NCBI RefSeq assembly: GCF_004364325.1
Contig: NZ_SOCP01000014.1
Span: 124,001 to 188,000 of the forward strand
Reading direction: 5' to 3'
Length of the DNA stretch: 64,000 bases
Source: Actinophytocola oryzae
Lineage (GTDB): Bacteria; Actinomycetota; Actinomycetes; Mycobacteriales; Pseudonocardiaceae
The translations under genes were made by a program, and so were the position numbers. The notes below the pieces were generated by a model. That model had not been told where the DNA came from. It saw only the letters and a list, made by a program, of their open reading frames with translations, and did not search any database. Of the stretch, positions 26,624 to 36,474 are shown piece after piece; within the stretch, counting starts at the first letter, position 1; each line of letters starts with the position of its first letter.

Positions 26624-28531
26624 TTGAGTATCCACACGGACACCGGTACGACGGCCGTCGGCGCCGAGAGAGCCGCTCTCGGACGTGGTCCGGTGGCCGG
26701 TCCGAAGCGGCCCAGGACGTTCTGCGAAGCGTTCCAGCGGGCCGCGGCCGTGGCGCCGGACGCGGTCGCACTGCGCACGGTCGGCGGCACGCGGACCCTG
26801 AGCTGGCGGGAGTACGCGGATGAGGTTCGAGGAGTGGCCGCGGGATTGAGCGCACTCGGTGTCGGCAGGGGAGACACCGTCGCGCTGATGATGGCCAACC
26901 GGATGGAGTTCTACCCCCTCGAAGTCGGGGCGCAGCATCTCGGTGCCGCGTCGTTCTCGGTGTACAACACGTCGTCCGCCGAGCAGTTGGCCCATGTGCT
27001 CACCAACGCCGGCGCGAAGGTCGTGGTGTGTGAGGCACAGTACGTCGACCGCGTCCGGAGGTCCGGGGCTCCGGTCGAGCACGTGGTGTGCGTCGACGGC
27101 GCGCCTGAGGGCACCATCACCGTCGAGGAGCTGGTCGGCCGCGGTTCGCCTGGCTTCGACTTCGACGCGGCCTGGCGGGCGGTCGAGCCGGACGACGTGT
27201 TGACGCTGATCTACACCTCGGGCACGACCGGTGAGCCCAAGGGCGTGGAGATGACGCACGAGAACCTGCTGTTCGAGGTGTTCGCGGTCACCGACGTGCT
27301 GCCGGTGGAGTTCGGCGACCGGATCACGTCATTCCTGCCGTCGGCACACATCGCGGACCGGGTGTTCTGTCTCTACCTCCATGAGGTGCTGGGCACGCAG
27401 ATCACCGTGGTGCCCGACGCGCGGCAGATCGCCGCGGCTCTTGCCGACTGCCGGCCGACCATCTGGGGCGCGGTGCCCCGCGTGTGGGAGAAGCTCAGGG
27501 CGGGTGTCGAGGCCGCGGTGGCGGCCGAGCCGGACGAGGCCCGACGGCAGGGGCTGGCGTGGGCGCTGGGTGTCGCGGCCCGCAAGGCCGAGGCCGGGCT
27601 GACCGGGGTGGAGCTGTCCGCGGAACAGCGTGCCGAGTACGCGAAGGCGGACGAGCTGGTCCTGTCCGGGCTGCGCGCCAGGGTGGGGCTGGACCGGCTG
27701 CGGTGGGCGGTCTCCGGTGCGGCGCCGATCCCGAAGGAGGTGCTGGCCTTCTTCAGCGGGCTCGGCGTCCCGATCACGGAGCTGTGGGGCATGTCCGAGC
27801 TGAGCTGTGTGGCCAGCGTGGTGTCGCCTGCCGAGCACCGGCTGGGCACCGTGGGCCGGCTGGTGACCGGGATGGAGGGCAGGATCGCGCAGGACGGTGA
27901 GCTCCTCGTACGGGGACCACTGGTGATGAAGGGCTACCGCGGGGAGCCCGCGAAGACCGCCGAGGCGGTCGACGGCGACGGCTGGCTGCACACCGGCGAC
28001 GTGGTGACCATGGACGACGATGGTTTCCTCACCATCGTCGACCGCAAGAAGGAGCTCATCATCAACGCCGCCGGAAAGAACATGTCACCGGCACACATCG
28101 AGAACGTCATGAAGGCCGCGTGTCCCCTGATCGGCGGCATCGCCACCATCGGCGACCGGCGGCCCTACAACACCGCGCTGGTCGTGCTCGACGCCGAGAC
28201 CGCGGCCACCTACGCCGCCCGGCACGCGCTGCCGGACGCCTCGGCCGCCACACTCGCCGCAGAGGCGGACGTGATCCGCCGCATCAGGGCAGGAGTCGCC
28301 GAGGGCAACGACAGGCTGTCCCGAACCGAACAGGTCAAGCGCTTCCGGATCCTGCCGACCTTCTGGGAGCCGGGCGGCGACGAGCTCACCCCGACCTCGA
28401 AGCTGCGCCGCAAGCCGGTCGCGGAGAAGTACGCCGCCGAGATCGAGGCCCTGTACAGCGACGCACCCGGAGCGGGTACGTACGAACCCGAGGCGCCCCT
28501 CGCACCAGTTCCTGCCTCAGCCACTCGGTAG
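26624..28531 (+). CDS. Long-chain acyl-CoA ligase (AMP-forming)
   Basis: The 635-aa protein is an adenylate-forming long-chain fatty acid-CoA ligase. LIYTSGTTGEPKGVEMTHEN is the phosphate-binding loop, then SGAAPIPKEVLAFF, TELWGMSE (A5 motif), WLHTGDVVTMDDDGFLTIVD (A7) and DRKKELIINAAGKNMSP (A8 hinge). The C-terminal catalytic Lys lies in TPTSKLRRK. The TTG at 26624 is preferred because GGGAGG is six bases upstream, and longer readings enter decayed DNA. A frameshifted FAD oxidoreductase gene follows after 29 bases, possibly one operon. Confidence 0.9.
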   Translation: MSIHTDTGTTAVGAERAALGRGPVAGPKRPRTFCEAFQRAAAVAPDAVALRTVGGTRTLSWREYADEVRGVAAGLSALGVGRGDTVALMMANRMEFYPLEVGAQHLGAASFSVYNTSSAEQLAHVLTNAGAKVVVCEAQYVDRVRRSGAPVEHVVCVDGAPEGTITVEELVGRGSPGFDFDAAWRAVEPDDVLTLIYTSGTTGEPKGVEMTHENLLFEVFAVTDVLPVEFGDRITSFLPSAHIADRVFCLYLHEVLGTQITVVPDARQIAAALADCRPTIWGAVPRVWEKLRAGVEAAVAAEPDEARRQGLAWALGVAARKAEAGLTGVELSAEQRAEYAKADELVLSGLRARVGLDRLRWAVSGAAPIPKEVLAFFSGLGVPITELWGMSELSCVASVVSPAEHRLGTVGRLVTGMEGRIAQDGELLVRGPLVMKGYRGEPAKTAEAVDGDGWLHTGDVVTMDDDGFLTIVDRKKELIINAAGKNMSPAHIENVMKAACPLIGGIATIGDRRPYNTALVVLDAETAATYAARHALPDASAATLAAEADVIRRIRAGVAEGNDRLSRTEQVKRFRILPTFWEPGGDELTPTSKLRRKPVAEKYAAEIEALYSDAPGAGTYEPEAPLAPVPASATR

Positions 28532-28560
28532 TCCGGATTCGAACCGGGAAGGCGGAGGGC

Positions 28561-29875
28561 ATGCGTGAGGGCACGAGCGCGATAGTCATCGGCGCGGGTG
28601 TGGCCGGTCTACTGACCGCCCGGGTCCTGAGCGACCACGTCGACCGGGTACGGATCCTGGAGAGGGACCGCCTGGCCAGGGAAGCGGTCACGCGTCCGAG
28701 CGTTCCGCAGGGACGCCATGCCCACGTGCTGCTGGCCGCCGGTCATAGACTGCTGGATGGCTGGTTCCCGGGCCTCACCGACGAGTTGGTCGCGGCCGGC
28801 GCGGTCGCCCTGGACGCCGCCGAGTTGGTCTGGCACCAGGGCGGCGCCTACCGGATACCGACTGATCCCGGCTTCCTCACCGTGTCCGCGAGTCGGCCGC
28901 TGCTGGAGGGAACGATCCGCGAACGGTTGTCGCGGCAGCGACCCAACGTGTCGGTCGCCGACGAGACGGCGGTGGACGGCCTGCTGCTCGAGGACGGTCG
29001 GGTGACCGGCGTGCGGGTCGACGGCGTGGCTCACCGGGCCGACCTGGTCGTCGCCTGCTCCGGCCGCCACACCCGTTTCCTCGACCAGCTGGCCGAAACG
29101 GGGTTCCCGGCGCCGCGGGTGTCGGAAGTCCACATCGACGTGGCCTGCGGAACGTGCGTGGTACCACGGGGACCACACGGGCTCCCCCGCCGTCGTGGTC
29201 GACGACCCGGCGCCGCGCCACCGGATCGGCATCATGGTGCCGGTGGAGGGTGACCGGTGGATCGTCACCCTGGCCTCCTTCCACGATGACGGCCCCCCGA
29301 CCGAGCCTGCCGCCTACGCGGACTTCGCCCGCTCCCTGCCGTCGCCACTGATCGCTGACGTCCTGGCGCAGGCCGAGGCGCCATCACCGGTCCTGACCCA
29401 CCGCATGCCCACCAGCCTGCGCCGCCACGTGGAAGGCCTGAAGCAGACCCCGGCGGGGTTCCTCGTGCTCGGCGACGCCATCTGCAGCGTCAACCCCGTC
29501 CATGCGCACGGGATGTCGTCCGCGGCGCTACAGGCCAGTGCCCTTGACCGGGCCATCACACGACACGGCCCGACATCACCGGGACTGGTCCGCGCCTTCT
29601 ACCGGCGAGCCGCCAGGGCGGTCGACGTGCCGTGGCGGCTCGCGGCCTGGGCCGACTTCGCCGATCCCCGCACCACCGGTCCCAGACCGGCTGCTACCGA
29701 CCTCGTCAGCCGCTACCTCGACAAGGTGTTCCGGGCCTGCCACACCTCGGTCCCCGTGGCCCGCCAGACGTTGCGGGTGCAGAACCTGCTGGCCCGGCCC
29801 GAAACGCTGTTGACTCCCGCCATGATCCTCCGGGTCCTGCTGGCCCCCCGCCGCACGCCCGGCCTCGGCGAATAG
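28561..29875 (+). pseudogene. FAD-dependent oxidoreductase, frameshifted
   Basis: ATG 28561 has GGAGG two bases upstream. The first frame gives AIVIGAGVAGLLTARVLSDH (FAD Rossmann loop), VPQGRHAHVLLAAG and LVVACSGRHTRFLDQL. Near 29155 the match continues in another frame (WYHGDHTGSPAVVVDDPAPR) through GFLVLGDAICSVNPVHAHGM (second FAD motif) to a stop at 29875. One extra T around 29155, or two missing bases, explains it. The full protein would be about 437 aa and resembles geranylgeranyl-reductase/hydroxylase-type flavoproteins. It is inactive unless the frameshift is a sequencing error. Confidence 0.85.
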
Positions 29876-29907
29876 GGAAACCGGCCCCCTGGCGCGAATG
29901 GCCGGGC

Positions 29908-30835
29908 TCAGCCGTGGCTGGGATCTTCCTCAGCCAGGAAGGCGTGCAGCTCGTCCAGGAACCGGGGCCATGCCGGTTCGTCCGCGGTCAGCAGGTGGTT
30001 GCGACCGTCGAGCACGACCAGCCTGCTGTCGGGGATGAGCTCGGCCAGTTCCTTCGCCTGCGAGATCGGCACGCGTGGATCGTCACGGGAATGCACGATC
30101 AGCGTCGGGCAGCGAACCTGCCGGGCCAGGTCCTTCACCACCTCGTCGTCCGGTCCGGACGTCTCGACCAGCAGGCCGCGCTGGAACGCCGCCGCCGCTA
30201 CCCTTCCCGCGAGCCCTGGCTCGTCGAAGGACAGTCCTCGAGCGAGTCCGCGCCCCTTCGCCAGGCTGCCGGGCACGGCCGCGGCGAGGTCCTGGAGTAC
30301 CCGCTCGACCTGTTCGCCCTTGACCAGAGTGCTCTTCTCCAGCCGGTCGTCGCTCCAGTACGCGCGCAGCGCGGCGGTCGCGGTGACGAACGCCGGGTTG
30401 TTGCCACGAAACGTGCCGTTGTGCTCTCCCGGCTCCCACACGTCCAGATCCGGGCGCACGAGCGTGAGTGCCATGGGCATCCCGTAGCCGCTGATCGACT
30501 TGGACAGGCAGACGATGTCCGGCACGATCGCCGCGTCCTCGAAGCTGAAGAACGGGCCGGTGCGCCCGCAGCCCATCTGGACGTCGTCCACGATCAGCAG
30601 GATCCCGTGTTCGCGGCAGAGCGTGGCGAGCGAGGTCAGCCATTCGGAACGAGCCACGTTGATCCCGCCCTCACCCTGGACTGTCTCGACGATCACCGCC
30701 GCGGGAGCGTTGAGCCCGCTACTCGCATCGTCCAGCAACCGTTCCAGGTACAGGAAGTCCGGATACTTGCCGTCGAAGTAGTTGTCGTAGGGCATCGGGG
30801 TGGCGTGGACCAGTGGTATGCCTGCACCCTGGCCG
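29908..30835 (-). pseudogene. EctB-type aminotransferase fragment fused to hydrolase tail
   Basis: About 233 residues (30137-30835) match diaminobutyrate-2-oxoglutarate aminotransferase: PLVHATPMPYDNYFDGKYPD, LLIVDDVQMGCGRTGPFFSF, the PLP Lys in VCLSKSISGYG, and HNGTFRGNNPAFVTATAAL. The first half of the enzyme is missing. After VETSGPDDEVVK the frame runs without a stop into a different protein, ARQVRCPTLIVHSRDDPRVP to a stop at 29908, the C-terminus of an alpha/beta hydrolase. No ectA or ectC is present. The gene is a scrambled remnant, not a working ectoine enzyme. Confidence 0.85.
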
Positions 30836-30841
30836 ACCACG

Positions 30842-31462
30842 ATTGTGGATCTACCGGGCCAACCCGGGCTCAGCGATCCGCGTCGACCTCGCCGGGCCCG
30901 GCTCGCCTGGTACGGCAGGGTACTCGACGAGATCCTCACGGCCATGCACGCCGACGGGATCGTGCTGGTGGGCAACTCACTGGGCGCTGCCGTGGCACTG
31001 GCCGCCGACTCACCCCGGATCAGGGCGCGGGCGCTGGTCTCGCCCGCCGGTTTCGTCCGCCTCACGGTGGACCCGACGCTGGCGCTGGCATCAGCCACGT
31101 GGTTGCTGCGTCCCACGCCCGAACACACCCGCCGCATGATCCGGTTGTTCGTCGCCCCCGGCACGGAACCGCCCGAGACCGAGGTGGAGTGGATGGCCCT
31201 CATGGCCACCTGTTGCCGTACGACCCTGGCCCCGCCACCACTACCCGCTCGACTACTGGCCCGTCGCACCGAAACGCCGTGTGTCATAGGAGTAGGAGAA
31301 CACGACCGGTTCCTACCACCCCGCAGACTGGCACCGGCCGTGCACCGCACCATGGACCTCGACCTCCGGGTCTTCGCCGGCGTCGGCCACCTGACCACCC
31401 CAGCCGACCTCGCCGACGTGGTGTCCCTGATAGCCGAAGTCGCCGACGCACCCGCCAACTGA
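30842..31462 (+). pseudogene. Alpha/beta hydrolase, 5' end lost
   Basis: About 206 residues of an alpha/beta hydrolase remain. IVDLPGQPGLSD is the strand before the oxyanion region, IVLVGNSLGAAVALAA holds the nucleophile Ser in GNSLG, CVIGVGEHDRFLPP the acid and VFAGVGHLTTPAD the His. The first 60 or so residues and the start codon are gone. It abuts the EctB fragment head to head, so one deletion appears to have removed the 5' ends of both divergent genes. Confidence 0.8.
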
Positions 31463-31828
31463 GCCCAGGTCGTCAACCACACGGTCCCAGCTCGGATCCG
31501 ACAGCTCCAGGGGACCGATGAGGACGGACCCGAGGCAGGCCGCGCGAGCCCGTAGCCGGGCGACTCCCAGGTCCCGGTTTGCCCTCAGCCGATCTTTACG
31601 GCATCTTTGTGGACGGCGTGCCGGGAAGTCTGGTCGGCGAACCCGTCCCAACCCCTGGGACCGGGGTTCCGACCCGTTCCCCAAGGAGGGCCGCCTGGTG
31701 GCGTTGTTCCCCGTTCGACTCACCGGTGCCACCGGGTTGGCCTTCCGCTACGGCCATCACCGCGTCCCGATATCTCGCTCTCACGTCTCGACCGCCGGCA
31801 CACGCGGTGTCACGGGCCGGTGGTCGGC
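31463..31828. other. Intergenic stretch before permease, no gene seen
   Basis: I see no credible gene in these 366 bases. A CTTTACGGCATCTTTGTGG stretch lies near 31600. The region presumably carries the promoter of the permease at 31829, but no firm -35/-10 pair could be set. Confidence 0.4.
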
Positions 31829-33121
31829 GTGAGCACCGGTATCGCGGTCGTCGTGTTCGTGGTGGCGTACCTGTTCATCGCCACCGAGAAGATCCCGAAG
31901 ACCGCCGCCGCTCTCGGCGGCGCCGCCCTGGTACTCGCCGCTGGCGTGGTCGGGTCGGAGGACGCGTTCTACTCCCACGAGACCGGCATCGACTGGGACG
32001 TCATCTTCCTGCTGCTCGGCATGATGATCATCGTCGGGATCCTCCGGCGCACCGGCGTGTTCGAGTACACCGCGATCTGGGCCGTCAAGCGCGCCAAGGG
32101 CTCGCCGCTGCGGGTCATGATCCTGCTGGTGCTCATCACGGCGATCGCCTCGGCATTCCTCGACAACGTGACGACCGTCCTGCTGGTCGCCCCGGTCACG
32201 CTGCTGGTGTGCGAACGGCTCGGAATCAACCCCGTACCGTTCCTGATCGCCGAGGTACTCGCCTCCAACATCGGCGGCGCCGCCACCCTGATCGGCGATC
32301 CACCGAACATCATCATCGCCAGCCGGGCCGGACTGACGTTCAACGACTTCCTCGTCCACATGGCACCGATCGTGGCCATCGAACTGCTCGTGTTCACCCT
32401 GGTCCTGCCCTGGGTATTCCGCGGCTCTTTCACCGTCGACCCCGAACGCGCGGCGAGCGTGATGGACCTGAACGAACGGGAGGCCATCCAGGACAGTCGC
32501 CTGCTGATCAAGTGCGGCGGGGTGCTCCTCGCGGTGTTCGCCGCGTTCGTCGGGCACTCCGTCCTCCACGTCGAGCCGTCGGTGGTGGCGCTGCTCGGCG
32601 CGGGTGTGCTCGTGCTGATCTCCGGGGCGAAGCCGAAGCAGTACCTGGCGAGCGTGGAGTGGGAGACGCTGCTGTTCTTTGCCGGCCTGTTCGTGATGGT
32701 CGGGGCACTGGTCAAGACCGGCGTCATCGGTCAACTGGCGGAGCTGGCTGCCGACGCGACCGGCGGCGACGCGCTCACCGCGGTCATGCTGATCCTCGTC
32801 GTGTCCGCGCTGCTGTCCGGGATCATCGACAACATCCCCTACGTGGCGACGATGAGCCCCATCGTGTTCGAACTGGCCAACGACATCCAGGACCCGGTGC
32901 ACGCCGACGCGTTGTGGTGGTCGCTCGCGCTGGGCGCCGACTTCGGCGGCAACCTCACCGCGGTCGGCGCGAGCGCCAACGTCGTCGTCCTCGGCATCGC
33001 CATGCGCGCCGGCTCACCGATCTCCTTCTGGGAGTTCACCAGAAAGGGCGCCGTGATCACCCTGATCACCATCGCGCTCGCCGCGCCCTACCTGTGGCTG
33101 CGGTACTTCGTCCTCACCTGA
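31829..33121 (+). CDS. ArsB/NhaD-type permease (SLC13-like)
   Basis: The 430-aa protein has about eleven helices and belongs to the ArsB/NhaD ion transporter superfamily, near the P-protein group. [20 protein letters not shown] and [20 protein letters not shown] are the hallmark loop and helix motifs, repeated in inverted form as [18 protein letters not shown] and [20 protein letters not shown]. The start is GTG 31829, with no clear ribosome binding site. The ion is unknown. A closely related but frameshifted copy lies in inverse orientation at 34325-35628. Confidence 0.88.
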   Translation: MSTGIAVVVFVVAYLFIATEKIPKTAAALGGAALVLAAGVVGSEDAFYSHETGIDWDVIFLLLGMMIIVGILRRTGVFEYTAIWAVKRAKGSPLRVMILLVLITAIASAFLDNVTTVLLVAPVTLLVCERLGINPVPFLIAEVLASNIGGAATLIGDPPNIIIASRAGLTFNDFLVHMAPIVAIELLVFTLVLPWVFRGSFTVDPERAASVMDLNEREAIQDSRLLIKCGGVLLAVFAAFVGHSVLHVEPSVVALLGAGVLVLISGAKPKQYLASVEWETLLFFAGLFVMVGALVKTGVIGQLAELAADATGGDALTAVMLILVVSALLSGIIDNIPYVATMSPIVFELANDIQDPVHADALWWSLALGADFGGNLTAVGASANVVVLGIAMRAGSPISFWEFTRKGAVITLITIALAAPYLWLRYFVLT

Positions 33122-33189
33122 GGGGACCGTCACCCGAAGCACCGGCGAGCGCGGCTTCCGATCGGTGAACAACACGGCGACACGGCCGG

Positions 33190-33846
33190 TCAGCCGATGA
33201 GGGATGCCGTGATGTCGTCGAGGTCCACGCCGACAACGGCGGGAGCGTCGGTCGAGGACAGCGGCACCCGCCCCTCCCGTGCCACGAACGCGGCCGAGAG
33301 CCCCGCGGCCGTCGCCCCCGCGACGTCCCAGTCATGGGCGGCGATCAGTACCGCGTCGGACGGTGAGGCCTGCCGTGCCTCGACGACGAACCGGTACGGC
33401 TCCGGCGCCGGCTTGAGCCTGCCGACCTGGTCCGCCGAGTAGACCGCGTCGAACAGGGGCGACAGTCCCGCGTTCCGCAACTGGTCCTCGGCGACATCGA
33501 GGACCGAGTTGGTCAACGCCACCACCGCGAACCCGGCGTCGCGCAGCCGAGTGACCGCCCCGGCGGCCTCCGGGTGTGCGGGCAGCCGCCGGAGCCGCTG
33601 CCCCAGCTCACGCTGTTGCTCCGGCGTCGCCGTACGGCCACGCGTCACCGCGACCGTCGGCAGGCACGCCGCCGCGATCTGCCCGAACGGCCGGTACCCA
33701 CCCGTCGCGGTGATCACCAGGGCGTTGTGGATCATCAGGTCGAACCACTCCCGCCTGGCAGCGGGATCGCCAGTGACGTCAGCGAAGAACTCGTCGAGCG
33801 CGGCGAGGTCGAGCAGGGTCTCGTTGACGTCGAACACACACAGCAC
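33190..33846 (-). CDS. HAD-family hydrolase (haloacid dehalogenase type II)
   Basis: The 218-aa protein is a HAD hydrolase: FDVNETLLDL carries the nucleophile Asp, VALTNSVLD the motif II Ser/Thr position, GRLKPAPEPYRFVVE the motif III Lys, and AAHDWDVAGATAAGL the final acidic residues. GTG 33846 is preferred over ATG 33873 because GGAGG lies five bases before it. It is divergent from an ArsR regulator gene, and two tandem operator-like repeats lie between their starts. A phosphatase or dehalogenase role fits. The substrate is unknown. Confidence 0.87.
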   Translation of the reverse strand: MLCVFDVNETLLDLAALDEFFADVTGDPAARREWFDLMIHNALVITATGGYRPFGQIAAACLPTVAVTRGRTATPEQQRELGQRLRRLPAHPEAAGAVTRLRDAGFAVVALTNSVLDVAEDQLRNAGLSPLFDAVYSADQVGRLKPAPEPYRFVVEARQASPSDAVLIAAHDWDVAGATAAGLSAAFVAREGRVPLSSTDAPAVVGVDLDDITASLIG

Positions 33847-33858
33847 GGTCGCCTCCGA

Positions 33859-33906
33859 AAGGTACGATGACATTCGTACCACAAGGTACGATCTGATTCA
33901 TACCTT
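33859..33906. promoter_or_regulatory. Tandem ArsR-type operators
   Basis: Two directly adjacent 24-base units (33859-33882 and 33883-33906) each start AAGGTACGA and end with an imperfect inverted copy, TCGTACCAC and TCATACCTT. They fill most of the gap between the HAD gene start (33846) and the ArsR gene start (33921). This is where an ArsR regulator would bind to repress both directions. Confidence 0.75.
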
Positions 33907-33920
33907 GTCGAGGAGCGCCG

Positions 33921-34250
33921 ATGACCATGCCGATGCCGCCGATGACGGCCGTCGACCTCGGCCAGGTGCTCCGCGCCCTGGCGGATCCACTGCGCCGCAA
34001 GGTGATCAGCGAGCTCGCGGCCGACCCGTCCGACATGGAGCGTGCCTGCTCGTCATTCCCCATGCCGGTGACGAAATCCACCAGGACCCATCACTGGCGA
34101 GCCCTGCGCGAAGCCGGCCTGATCGTCCAGCGCGACGCGGGCAACGGCACCTTCGTCCGGCTCCGCCGCACCGAGTTCGAGCAACGCTTCCCCGGTCTCC
34201 TGCACACACTCCGTGCCCTCAGCGAGGCCGATCCTCCACGACCGGACTGA
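33921..34250 (+). CDS. ArsR-family transcriptional regulator
   Basis: The 109-aa protein is a winged-helix regulator: [18 protein letters not shown], then a recognition region [20 protein letters not shown] and wing [15 protein letters not shown] 33921 has GAGGAG five bases upstream. It lacks an obvious CxC metal site (a single Cys in ERACSSFP), so a metal-independent signal is likely. It probably represses itself and the divergent HAD gene through the repeats at 33859-33906. Confidence 0.9.
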   Translation: MTMPMPPMTAVDLGQVLRALADPLRRKVISELAADPSDMERACSSFPMPVTKSTRTHHWRALREAGLIVQRDAGNGTFVRLRRTEFEQRFPGLLHTLRALSEADPPRPD

Positions 34251-34324
34251 ACCTCGGCTCCCGGTCCTGGCCCCGTCCCAGATAGACCTCACGACCCGGC
34301 GCGCAGGGCTTCCGGCGGCGCCGG

Positions 34325-35628
34325 TCAGACGAGCACGAAGTACCGCAGCCACAGGTACGGCGCCGCGATCACGACAGTGATCACCGTGACCACGGCTCCC
34401 ATGCGAATGAACTCCCAGAACGAGATCGGGGTGCCGTTGCGTTTGGCGATACCCAGGACGACCACGTTGGCGCTCGGGCCGATCGCGGTCATGTTGCCGC
34501 CGAAGTCGGCACCCAGCGCGAGCGACCACCACAACGCGTCGGCGTGGACCGGGTTCGCGATCCCCGCCGACAGGTCCGAGACGAGTGGGGCTCATGGTCG
34601 CCACGTACGGGATGTTGTCGATGACACCCGACAGCAGCGCAAACACGAACAGGACCAGCACGACCGCGGTGAGCGCGTCACCGCCGGTCGCTTCGGCGGC
34701 CATCCCGGCGAGATCACCGATCACCCCCGTCTTCACCAGTGCACCGATCATCACGAACAGCCCTGCGAAGAACAGCAGCGTCTCCCACTCCACGCTCGCC
34801 AGGAACTCGTTCGGCTTGCTCGACGAGATCAGCACCAGGATCCCGGCACCGAGCAACGCGACCACTGACGGCTCGACGTGGAACACCGAGTGCCCGATGA
34901 ACCCGGCGAACACCGCGACCAGCACCACACCGCACTTGACCAGCGGCACCATGTCCTGGATGGCCTCCCGCTCGTTCAGTTCCATCACGCTCGCCGCGCG
35001 TTCGGGGTCGAAGGTGAAAGAGCCACGGAACAGCACCAGCAGGACCAGGGTGAACACGAGCAGTTCGATCACCACGATCGGTGCCATGTGGACGAGGAAG
35101 TCGTTGAACGTCAGTCCGGCCCGGCTACCGATGATGATGTTCGGCGGATCCCCGATCAACGTCGCCGCGCCACCGATGTTCGACGCCAGCACCCTGGCGA
35201 TCAGGAACGGCACCGGATCGATGTCCAGCTGGTCACACACCAACAACGTGACCGACGCGACCAACAGAACAGTCGTCACGTTGTCGAGAAACGCCGACGC
35301 CGTCGCGGTGATCAGCACCAGCAGCACCATCACCCGCAACGGCGAGCCCTTGGCGCGCTTGGCCGCCCAGATCGCGGTGTACTCGAACACCCCGGTCCGT
35401 CGCAGCACTCCGACGATGATCATCATCATCCCGAGCAGCAGGAAGATGACGGTCCCAGTCGATGCCGGTCTCGTGGGAGTAGAACGCGTCCTCCGACCCG
35501 ACCACACCAAGCCCCAGCACCAAGCCCGCACCCGCGAGCGCCACCGCCATCTTCGGCAGCCGCTCGGCCGCGATGAACACGTAGGCCACCACGAACACGG
35601 CCACCGCGACCCACATCACGCAGGCCAT
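34325..35628 (-). pseudogene. Second ArsB/NhaD-type permease, two frameshifts
   Basis: This is a close relative of the permease at 31829, in opposite orientation. Three frames must be joined. The first gives [15 protein letters not shown] to GIDWD. The second runs [20 protein letters not shown] through [19 protein letters not shown] to [10 protein letters not shown]. The third gives [20 protein letters not shown] to [10 protein letters not shown]. Comparison with the intact copy shows an extra C on the coding strand at about 35451 and another at about 34585. Repaired, it would be about 434 aa. It is inactive unless both insertions are sequencing errors. A CBS gene fragment precedes it. Confidence 0.88.
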
Positions 35629-35635
35629 CCGCGGG

Positions 35636-35815
35636 TCACCGCAGCGCCAGCTCCAACAGCCGCGACGCGGTGATCACACCCACCAGGGTCTTGCCGTCCA
35701 TGACCGCGGCCAGCGGGCACTGCAACCGCGCCATCACCGCCGCCACCTCGACGATCGTGTCGTCGTGTTTCACCACCGCCAGCTCCGGCGGCTCCTCCGG
35801 CACCCTGGCAATGGC
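35636..35815 (-). pseudogene. CBS-domain protein fragment
   Basis: About 58 residues remain of a CBS domain: [40 protein letters not shown], then SRLLELAL and a stop at 35636. The N-terminal CBS half and start are lost where the sequence meets the 3' end of the nucleotidyltransferase gene. It stood directly before the permease and may have gated its activity. Confidence 0.75.
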
Positions 35816-35823
35816 CGTAGAAG

Positions 35824-36474
35824 CTATACGGGGATCTCTCGAAGCTCGTGGACCCATTCGGAGAAGAAGGCACGTAGGGCCGCTACATCTACAACGCCCA
35901 GGCTCAGGTCCAGGTCGGTGTAGCGCGGGAGCGTGTCCAGGGCTTCAACGAAGTAGCGCAGGTCGAAGCCTGGGTTGAGATCGCTGGCCCAGGCCAGGAG
36001 TTCCTCTTTGCGATACGTGTGGATCAGCGCGAAGACGTCCACGAAATCGCGGGCCGCGAACCTATCGAACAGGGCGATCACCTTGCGGGCCGCCAGCTCC
36101 CGCGGGGCGTACGTCGGGCCGGCCACGCTCATCGTCGGTGGCTGTTCTGGCCGCGCGTCCAGGGCGATGTCCACGAGGAGGTCTTCTGGGCCGGCCAGTT
36201 GCAAGCGGCTGAAGGTCTCTTCATCTTGAATGGTGTGGACGGTCCATCCGTGTTCGTGCGCTGCTGCGATCAGTTCGTCGCGCGCCGCAACGACGTCAGT
36301 CTGCTGCGCGGTGAAGAAGTCCAGGTCCTGGGTCGGGCGAGACGTCAGATGCTGTGCGATGAGCGCGGCGCCACCGGCGAGAACAAATCCTTCACTGGCG
36401 GGCAGGCTGAAGAACAGCTGCGCGACCTCAAGTTGGAAAGCGGTGAGAGGGATCTCCTCGGAGCTGGTTGTCAC
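35824..36474 (-). CDS. AbiEii/AbiGii-type nucleotidyltransferase toxin
   Basis: The 216-aa protein is a nucleotidyltransferase of the AbiEii group, toxins of two-gene systems. FVLAGGAALIAQHLTSRPTQ followed by DLDFF gives the GG/GS and DxD catalytic motifs, and ELAARKVIALFDRFAARDFV with DVFAL is the conserved C-terminal helix region. GTG 36474 is used. It shares one base with the TAG stop of the HTH gene, so the two are tightly coupled. The HTH protein is the likely antitoxin. Confidence 0.87.
   Translation of the reverse strand: MTTSSEEIPLTAFQLEVAQLFFSLPASEGFVLAGGAALIAQHLTSRPTQDLDFFTAQQTDVVAARDELIAAAHEHGWTVHTIQDEETFSRLQLAGPEDLLVDIALDARPEQPPTMSVAGPTYAPRELAARKVIALFDRFAARDFVDVFALIHTYRKEELLAWASDLNPGFDLRYFVEALDTLPRYTDLDLSLGVVDVAALRAFFSEWVHELREIPV

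Noticed and set aside
30137-30835. Ectoine biosynthesis
   Set aside because: Only the middle and C-terminal part of EctB is left, and ectA and ectC are absent.
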